DNA of 10,713 bases, taken from contig NAOQ01000026.1 in assembly GCA_002751075.1 (NCBI GenBank), forward strand, positions 202,141-212,853. The letters run 5' to 3'. The stretch's first letter is position 1. Every line of letters starts with the position of its first letter. A program made the position numbers and the translations under genes. A model generated the notes under the pieces. It did not search any database, was not told where the DNA came from, and worked only from the letters and a program-made list of their open reading frames with translations. The stretch comes from Ichthyophonus hoferi (lineage: Eukaryota > Opisthokonta > Ichthyosporea > Ichthyophonida > Ichthyophonidae). Shown piece by piece: positions 1-9,800 of the stretch.

Positions 1-222
1 CAACACCATACAATACACTATACTTCACTAAAATACAATGCAATACAATACAATACACTATACTTCACTAAAATACAATGCCATACAATACAATACACTA
101 TACTACACTATAGCACAATACAATACAATACAATACAATGCAATACACTATACTACACTACAATAAAATACAATACAATATACTACAATGTAATACAATG
201 CACTGCACTACATTATCATGCT
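1..222. repeat. pentanucleotide tandem repeat (CAATA/CACTA type) with a 40-bp higher-order unit
   Basis: The sequence falls into 5-bp units (CAATA, CACTA, TACTT, AAATA, CAATG). The blocks 11-50 and 51-90 are almost identical and 91-130 is a diverged third copy, so a 40-bp higher-order repeat sits on the 5-bp period. It ends about 50 bp before the acceptor of the first exon. Confidence 0.9.
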
Positions 223-269
223 ATATATATAAACAGTGGTACAGGATGGACAACTCTCTTATCTCACAG

Positions 270-322
270 TGGAGAGGACAAGCCAGGCTCAAAACAACAA
301 ATTTCTAGACGATATATTTTGG
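270..322 (+). CDS. HID1: HID1 exon 1 of the window
   Basis: Acceptor CTCACAG after a pyrimidine-rich stretch, donor GTTAGT at 323. It enters in phase 1 and leaves in phase 0. The frame reads ERTSQAQNNKFLDDIFW. The ending FLDDIFW resembles the DWRGFFW that precedes the variable linker in human HID1, and the phase-0 junction to the next exon supports that placement. An alternative acceptor at 244 (TACAG) would give a longer in-frame exon from 245. The match is short, so the exon is probable rather than proven. An alternative match to a more N-terminal FWDQFW motif would require about 90 residues of exons in 323-1381, which I do not see. Confidence 0.5.
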
Positions 323-3300
323 GTTAGTAATCTACTTACGTTGTACATCTAATGACCCAATTAATGTATTTGTTTCCCTGATTTTATTGATTTTTCTTTC
401 TGTTTATAAATTTTTAATTTTGAATATTTGTTTATGCTTATTTATGACCTTATTTAATTGTGATTTTTGCCCAATCATGTTCACAGATTTTATGTTTATT
501 AATATGCATTTCTCCTGTATATGTACAATAACTAATTGGTTGCCTTTAAATAAGTCAAATATGGATATATCTCCCAGACAACTAGAAATAGAAATAATTT
601 CTATCGTAGTATTAACATTTCGATATCTTAGTCACTGTTTTTTTTTAAAATAAATAAATTCGAATTACCTTTTTATAATTTATAATTTCAATTTTAAAAT
701 TTAAGTTCTGTTGTATCTATTTACTTCGATTTATATAGCTTTATTTTCATATTTGTCATTGACATGTATACATTGCTTTCTTTTACCAATATTCTTCAAA
801 TATTAACCTTGCATATCTAATTTACCGTTTTTTAATTTTGATTTTAATATTTTAATATTTATTTTATTACTTTAATTTAATTTATCTGAATTTCTTTTCA
901 TATCTTTAATTATCACCTATTTGTCAAGTAGTTTTTCATATATATGTATATATGTATGTTATTTTCTTTTACCAATATCTCCCTCTATATAAGCAATCTT
1001 GTTAATACTAATGCTAATATTAATTCTCACCTTCATTTATAATCATGGTTATAATTTACGACCAATGCACATACACGTATAAAAATATAAGATAATATTA
1101 CTTGTGACATTTGCACTCTAGTATATGTAGGTAATGATACCCACCCCAACCTTTTAATGATCAATAATATAATAGTTATGATAAATAATACAAATAATAT
1201 AATCAACTATATAATAACTAATATGATAAATATGGTACTAATATTAAAATTTGAGTTTTAAGAAAATTAGAAATGTTGAAGATTTAGCATTTTTCTTAAT
1301 AAAAGTTTGATTAGAAACTTATTAGACCTCCATAATACTATACTAGACTTGCCATGTAGTAACACGCCTCTGCTCGTTCAGAATAAAGACAGCAAACAGG
1401 TTATAAACTCCAGTAGTATCAAATCAAATGTCTCGATGACCAATCCGTCTGTCTCAATTTCAGATGGTTCCGATAAGGAACCAATGAAAAGTACTTCTCT
1501 TATGGATGAAAAGTCCCATATTAAATCCTCCAATGGGAATATAAGTAGGTGTAATATATATATATGTATATATACTATATCACATACATACATACATACA
1601 TAAACACAATTAAACCATAACAACCAGACAACATATCACATACAGTTACATCTAATCAGACTGTATACCTAATATAAAACTACCCCACAGTAAAGAAAGG
1701 ACAGAGCAAGGTCCCAGATAGTAATATACCTCGCTGCCTAGCTGATAAGCTGCTAGATGCTATCATGAGGCTAATGTTTGTTAGAGCTTTTACTGTGTCA
1801 GTGGATGTAGATGATGGCCTACTGGATAGAATATGGTAGGTGTATGTATTGCTATGTGTGTGGTTGGTTGCTTAATATTACTTATATATATAAGTTAATA
1901 TAGGATAGTATAACGTAATATAATATGGTATAATGTGGCACAATATAGTATATTATAATAAAATATAGTACAATATAATATAATGTTTATATATTGTACT
2001 GTGAATTATACCCCTAATAGGTACTAAAAGTATGATTTTATAGCCAATTAACACCGTTATTTGTAATAAGACAAGTTATGGGTGGGACAATTTATTTTAG
2101 TACTATATATAATATTTTTCAAATTCAAACGTACATGAATTTGTAAAGGTAATTTAAAGTTAATTTTAAACAATTTTATAAAAATTAAAACTGATTGGTA
2201 TTTTTTCCCAAGGTAGTTTACAAGAGAATGATGCTTGAAAGATTTGTTAATATTAGGAATAATAATAATATAAGAAAAATACAAATGTGATTGGTTATAA
2301 GCTGTTTAACATGTATGGTATAGGTCTACGGGTCTGGCATGTGGCGAAGCACTACCCTCAGATAACCAGATGGATGGGAGGAGAACCGAGCTGTTGACTT
2401 TGTTACTGACTTGTCTCTCTCAGGGACTATATTGTACTCAGGGTATGTACGCATATATGTATGTGTGTATGCGTGTGGGTATTTATGCATGTATGTATGT
2501 ATGTATGTATGTATGTATATCTATATAAATAGATAATACGTATATACCGTAGCTATCTCATACCTATCCATTATAACTAAAAGATAATTAATTAATTAGA
2601 GCATATTAAGCAAGACAAACATATGCTAAGCACTGTACCTCCCCTACCCCTAACCTCACTGTAGGTGAATACCGTGCAGCAGATAATCGATGGCTGGTGT
2701 CATTTACCACTCATCAGTGTAATGATTTGACTGCCACGTTTTTTTTCTCACTCATCAATACTATATGCCAATATGACCCTGTAGGCTATGGCATTCCGTA
2801 GGTTATTTTCTGAGTTATGTTTTCTATATAGACAGTTATGCATATACACTCCCATATGTATGTCATACCCACCCATAAATACAGCTATATAGAGAGAAAG
2901 TAAAAGAAATAAAGAGAGATATAAAAAAAGAGAGAAGGAGAAAAAGAAAGCAAAGATAAAAATAACGAAAATTTCTAAGGTCAAAGGAAAAAAACAATTA
3001 AAAGGAGAGAATAATTAAAACATAAGAGAGACAAGCACACTAAAAGCCTTTCCCTACCACTACTACCTAGATTCCCCTACCTACAGTCAGCCAACAGTAA
3101 AGAACCCTTAACTCTAGCCTGTCTCCACACTCTACTAGTGTTACTTGATTTCTCCTCTCAACCCCCCTTTGACAACCCGCCTACCCACGGTCCTGGCCTA
3201 CCTGTATGTGTTTAATGTGTTAAATTGATTGTTGTCATTGGTGTATTTATGTTTTTATGTTTTCATTTATGGTACTTATTTTGGGTCTTAATATACTATA

Positions 3301-3830
3301 TATTTTTAATTTTCTAGATTTTAATTCTATTTTAATTTTAATTCTTTTTTATTGTCTTCCAGTCATAGGTATGCGTGAATTACTTGCCTCTATTTTTCCT
3401 TTACTTATATATATACCTCAATATGCCTTATAGACCGTAAATAGTTATATATAGTTAGTAGATATATCCTTAAATCCCCATCATTTCCATACTATAATTG
3501 CTAATTACTGCAGCTGCCATTCATATACTGTTTTAAATTAAATTAGCGTCATATGAAGATGCTATTATTTATTCATTAACGGCCTACCACTACTGACCTT
3601 GATCCAATAGGGAACTGAGAGCAATATCTATTTGCAGTTTATCATGGATATCACTGATAAATACGATATGACTTTTGTATTTGACAGCCTTACAGGCAAG
3701 TAATAATCCTATATATATACGTATATACACGACTTCAAATTTTGCATACACATTTATATGCATTATATTGTGATTTACAACTTTTAATTCATATAAAGAT
3801 ATAAGCCAGCATAGTAATGCTAATGTATGC

Positions 3831-3878
<48 letters not shown>

Positions 3879-6800
3879 ATTATCATACATGCAGACTATC
3901 ATAACAATATAGCATGACTCCATAACCATCTCCTTATACTATACTCATAGTAAAGGAAGAGTATTGTACATGCATACATACATATATAATTAATCCATTT
4001 CTCCTTTTAGATCTTGTACGAAGCCCTCTGCGGAAGAGATTACTGCCACTGCCTGGTTTATATTCTCCCATTACCTTCACTTCTCAATTACTAATGTTAA
4101 TCTGGAGACTATTAGATTACAATAAGGTTAGTATAGCCTTGTATGTATGTATGTTTTTATTTTATATTATATTGTATTGTATCGTATTACAATGGATTGT
4201 ATTGTCTTATGTTATTTGTATTGTATTAGATTACTTAATACTATCTTTTTTTACTGTTATTTGTACTATTATGCTGACATGCCTGGCATTATATATATGC
4301 ATATATGTATATATGTATATATGTATCTCTCTCTATATTTAAATCTATGTTTCTATATATCAATCCATGTATGTATATGCATTAATAGCAACATTCTGCA
4401 GTCTCTCTAGCTATCTTAGCATATTGGGTTAATATCTTGCCATGTCAATGAGTGACCATATTTTATTCCATGCATGTCATTAACCCCACTGACTTTATCC
4501 ACTAACAACAGACCTTACTACAACACGTGGTTGGTAAAGAAAAGACCCTTGACCTATTGGAGGCGGTGCTGTATTATGGCTTAGAAGCAAGGCAGGATAT
4601 AGGTAGGGTCTATATATATATATTTGTGTACGTGTATGTGTATATATATATATATATATATGTATACCGTATGCCGGACATGCTATGATACTATTATTTT
4701 ATCCTCCTATTATATTATCATACCATTGTGCCATCATTCTATTTTACTATTATTCTATTATACTACTATACCATTATACGATTAAGCGATTATACTATTA
4801 TTCTATCATACTATTATCCTATGGTTCTATTATACTATATTACTATCATTGTATCGTATTCACATTTTCCTCTCCTTTCTTTGCTTCTTTCTCTGTCCTT
4901 ATCACTCTTTTTCTTTTCTTTATATAACGGTATTGTTATTTACTGGTATTCTGCCAATCACTGTGTACAGTTAAACTTGGTACTGTCCATGTAGCTGCCT
5001 TTATTATTCTTCTACTAAGTGGCGAGAGAACCTTTGGGGTATCCTTGAAAAAACTGGTAGGAGTGTATCTATACCTGTGTTTGTATGTGTGTATTTATGT
5101 ATGTATGATGTTTGTATGCATGTTTGTGGGAATATACACTGCACTACACATCATGTACTAAGGTTTATTAATTTTAGATTAGCCAATGATATTTCTAATT
5201 TATAAACAATAATTTGTGCTAAGAAATGGTTTTATTAATTGTTACATAATTATATAACAATATAAATGGAGATTTTAATTGATGAATTAGATGTGTTTAG
5301 GCAGTTAGTCATGATATTAATATATGAGAAGTATTTTAAAATATTTAATAGCGTTATTAAGTAGAGAAATATCCCAATGAATAGAAGCTAAATTGAACTA
5401 TAATTCATTGGATACCATTTAAATGTTTATAATAATAGTAATGATTGTGATACGTGGAGGTTAAACCCGTGAGGTCTCTATTTTACTTTATTTCAATTAT
5501 CATCCTCCTATCATATTAATTAAGCTCAAACATTAATCCATTTTTTATATAATTGTTAAATTCTTTTGCTTGTACCTTATTGTTTGACAGATATTTTATA
5601 ACAGTACACCAATAGTCTGCTGGATGTGCCTCCTTTCACTGGTCACTATGGCGACCTCCTTATATTAGTAAGTCTTATAACTACCATGCTAACTATTTGA
5701 TTAGTGGAAATAAAATCCAAGAAAATATAGCCTTTTCCATTTGGTCCAATGTTTTTTTAATTATTATATTTCTGTTATTGGAACTAAATTTTGTTCCAAA
5801 ATATATCTTTTTCATAAGGGGGGGTTTTTTTTTTATAAAAAAAATAGCTATATATATACTTCCATCTCCCCGTCTACCTACTAGACCCCTTATTCTATTT
5901 ATGCTTTTACCATCTCTCTCCCCTCTGCTATTCTAGTCCTCATAGTACTTCCTCTTGTTTTTTTCTATATTTGCTATCATCTATACAAAACCACTTAGAT
6001 ATATTTATTATATTTATTGATAAATACAGGACAAATGGCGTATGTATGTGTTTATATGGTTATGGGGCACAGGAGTGCATATGTGTGTATGTATTGTTAA
6101 TCATCATATTAGGGTATCTCTCCCATTACATACCATTAGTATAATATGTACATATATTCTATGTACTATTACTATAATCTATACATCTAACCTATATACT
6201 ATTATTATAATCTGTACATCTATCCCACAGGCCATACATAAACTAATAACCATAGGAGATACAGACACCACCGATCTGTATGACAACTTACTAATAGGTA
6301 TATATATTACACTATATTATTACATACTATTATTATGTTATTATATTATTATTGTTATTATTGCTAATAGACTATATGCATGGCTTCTATATATTATTAT
6401 AATAATTCCGGCACATGTGGGTGGGTGTTTGTGCGTTTTAGTGTTTTATTATATGATATCATCAATATAATTAATTGATTTTTTAATTCTAACCAATTGC
6501 TATGATCAATTTGATACTATTTATATTATATGTTAGTGTTTGATCAGAACACCGTCTTATCTTCCTGATTACATCGATATATAATTATCGCTATTTTGGC
6601 CACTCTTACGTATTACGTAAAATTTAATTTTAAGCATTACATTACATTGTATTAAATAATATTTACATGATAATTTTCTCTCTTCCCATAAATACACCAC
6701 AATTTAGTTTTTATATTTTTATGTTATGCTTATATATAGTATATAAATTTATAACTTCATATCACTTAGCTAATTTAAAATATAACTATATTTAACCCGC

Positions 6801-9800
6801 CAATTACAATTATCCATAAACAATCTTATCGCAATTAATAGCAGGTCATATTATATGCTATTAAAAATATAGACCAATGATTAACTCATACTATTTCACC
6901 GTACCAATCAGTGATTAGTAATGTGACTCCTTATTTCAAAACCATTTCCAAGGCAGCGGCTACCAAGCTACTATCATTGGTTGTTATCTTTTCTAAGCCG
7001 TCCTATTTCTGTGCTAGTCCCCAAAGCCCTAATAGGGTCTACTTTCTATTGGAGGCTTTGAATAATTTAATACATTATCAGTTGGCAGGTATGTATTTAT
7101 GATTGGCTTGTTTTTTTTTTAATGCCCATGTATATATTGGTTGGTTGGTTGGTTGGTTGGTTGGTTTGTATATCCATCTATGTTTATTTAAATATTTATT
7201 AATATATATTCATAAGTAGTTCTTATAATACAAATTGCTTATTTATTTCTTTTTTTTATACATGGAATATACTTATACTTATGCCATCACACACAACACC
7301 ATATCTCTCCCCCCTCTCTCTCTCTCCACCTCTCTTATCCTCCCTCTCCTACCCTTTCCCTCTTCCTCCCCCCAGGATCTACTCATATTGTCTACGGTGT
7401 CATTAGACGGAGGTCAGTGTTTGAGCTATTATCTACTTTCTCTACAACCTCATTAAAAGGCACAGGTGAGATTGGCCGAATTAATTAACAATATGCATTT
7501 GCATTGGTTGTTTTTACCTGTATTGTTGTAGCATTATAATAATATAGTAGGATTTAATTGGCATAATTAGATTGGTTATTGTAAAATATATTATTGTGGC
7601 ATTATAGTGCACCAAGGACATTTAACAGGTCTGATTAATTGGCTTTAAAAAAAATCTATTCTGATGGTAAGGTAGTTTTAAGTTGGGGATAGTATAGTAA
7701 AATACTAGTTTATATAGCGAGAGGTGATTGGGTTAGATAAAAGGAAGCAAACATAGGAATTTTTATTACATTATTTAATTGGAAATCTATCTTTTAATAT
7801 TTTAATATGCTGTACAATAACACGTATATTTCTCTGAAAAATATATAAATTAAAGTAATATGTAAACCTATAGGCATACAGGCTTTAGTAAAATCAATTT
7901 ATTCAATAACATGGTATAATACATCATAATATAATATAACATAATATAGTATAACATAGTATAATACAACGCAGTATAGTATAACATGGTATAATATATC
8001 ATAGCATAGTATAACATAGTATAATATAACATAATATAGTATAACATAGTATAATCTAACATAATATAGTATAACATAGTATAATATAACATAGTATAGT
8101 ATAAAATAGTATAATATAGCATAATATAGTATAACATAGTATAATATAACATAATATAGTATAGCATAGTATAATATAACATAATATAGTATAACATAAT
8201 ATAGTATAACATAGTATAATATAACATAATATAATATAACATAATATGGTATAACATAGTATAATATAACATAATATAGTATAACATAGTATAATATAAC
8301 ATAATATAGTATAGCATAGTATAGTATAACATAATATAGTATAACATAATATAGTATAACATAATATAGTATAACATAGTATAGTATAACATAACATAAT
8401 ATAACATAATATGGTATAACATAGTATAATATAACATAGTATAATATAACACAATATAGTATAACATAGTATAATATAACATAATATAGTATAGCATAGT
8501 ATAGCATAGTATAATATAACATAATATAGTATTACGAAATACTAATAACTATTTACCATACCATTTTTAAAAAAAATACTCGAATGAAACATCAGTACAG
8601 AAGCATGGAGAGGAAGAATCCAAGCAAGAAAGTGAAAAGGGAAAAGGAAACTTATCTATGACAGAAGATAAGGTATGTTATTACATAGAGTAGATGATAG
8701 TATACCATATATATAATATGTATATTATGCTATTATGATCCATATAGACTTGCATTATTTTAAATAAACAATTATTGATGATAATATATATATATATATA
8801 TATATAGGTATAGGTATATTAGTCGTAGTAGTATTATTTATTAATATTGTATTATGATATTGCTTGTTATTTTTTTAAAAGTACACATATTATACTGTAT
8901 CATACTATATCATACTATATTAGACTACTTTATAATATATAGTTCTTCATAATAGTATCTTATACTAGATTGTACTACGTAACAATACATTACGTTACAT
9001 GATATGATGCTATATTATAATATACTATACTACTATAATCTTATATTACATTAATTGACATAATATGATACTATATCATACTATATTATACTACGTCATA
9101 CTAATATCCGGACCTACCCTCACCCTCCACTCACACAGGAGGAGGAACATGTAGACCCCACTTATGTCAAAGATAAGGAGAAAGATAAGGATAGCAGAGC
9201 AGGCATTATGGTAGATGTGAGTCCCTGTCAGGATCGTCAGTCACAGTCACGGGGAGCTAGCCCCTACCATCCTGAGCCAGACCACTGGGTAGCTACCCCT
9301 GAATGGGTCAGTGTTTGTGAACTATCTCTATCTCTTTTTTCTTTTCTTTCTCTTTCTCTTTCTCTTTCTCTTTTACCAACATCCTATATTATTATTAAGA
9401 ACTCTTCTAACCGCTCCACCCTTTACCCTTTCACCTCATTACTCCACAATTAACTCCATAGTAACAACCAACCACACTTAACAGTATGTTACAACCGTAA
9501 TATGACCTACGCAATAACATAAATGTATACCTTACTATACACACTCGCATTATTACCCGCATATATAGGCATAGAAAATATGGTATCACGTGTTATAACT
9601 ATGTATAGTAGATAGCATTGCAAAAGATCCAAAATAAATGTATCATTTGTTTTTAATTGATAAATATGCAATATTACCATAAGCTATGAACTTGATATTA
9701 TTAATATATACTATTGTAAACCCAGAATTTCAGGATAAACTACATTAAATTTGGATTTTTATTGTCATTCACTCTATCCTTTTCCCTTTTCCCATGAATA

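Noticed and set aside
1-222. CRISPR-like array
   Set aside because: The repeats are contiguous 5-bp/40-bp units without unique spacers, in a eukaryotic intron.
387-653. 88-codon hydrophobic open frame, possible small membrane protein
   Set aside because: Lies in intron 1, low complexity, no recognisable family and no coding-like composition; transcripts would be needed to claim it.
2037-2302. Possible small palindromic transposon with TTATAGCCAAT / ATTGGTTATAA ends
   Set aside because: Only about 11 of 13 bases match, no clear target duplication, and ATTGG is frequent in the AT-rich introns.
2748-2984. Minus-strand open frame rich in Phe, Leu and Ser, resembling membrane segments
   Set aside because: It is the complement of the purine-rich tract plus exon 5 read backwards; composition explains the hydrophobicity.
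4094-4410. Overlapping open frames after exon 8
   Set aside because: The first begins inside exon 8 in the HID1 frame and then reads into a T-rich pentamer array; the second lies wholly in the intron.
4685-4994. Two tyrosine/isoleucine-rich open frames
   Set aside because: Translations of a pentamer array and CT tract in intron 9.
5374-5411. 9-bp perfect inverted repeat with 20-nt loop
   Set aside because: Expected by chance in this much AT-rich sequence and with no terminator or RNA gene around it.
6042-6470. 142-codon open frame rich in Ile, Tyr and Cys
   Set aside because: It runs through intron, 33-bp repeats and exon 12 in a frame other than HID1; its composition is that of AT-rich repeats.
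7466-7900. Repeated ATTGG motifs, possible CCAAT-box promoter cluster
   Set aside because: They lie inside intron 14, are irregularly spaced and have no associated transcription start signal.
7868-8522. Three overlapping minus-strand open frames of 132-209 codons (LYY/ILCY repeats)
   Set aside because: They are the three translations of a 5-bp satellite that lacks stops on that strand, lie in an intron of HID1 and have no start context or family similarity.
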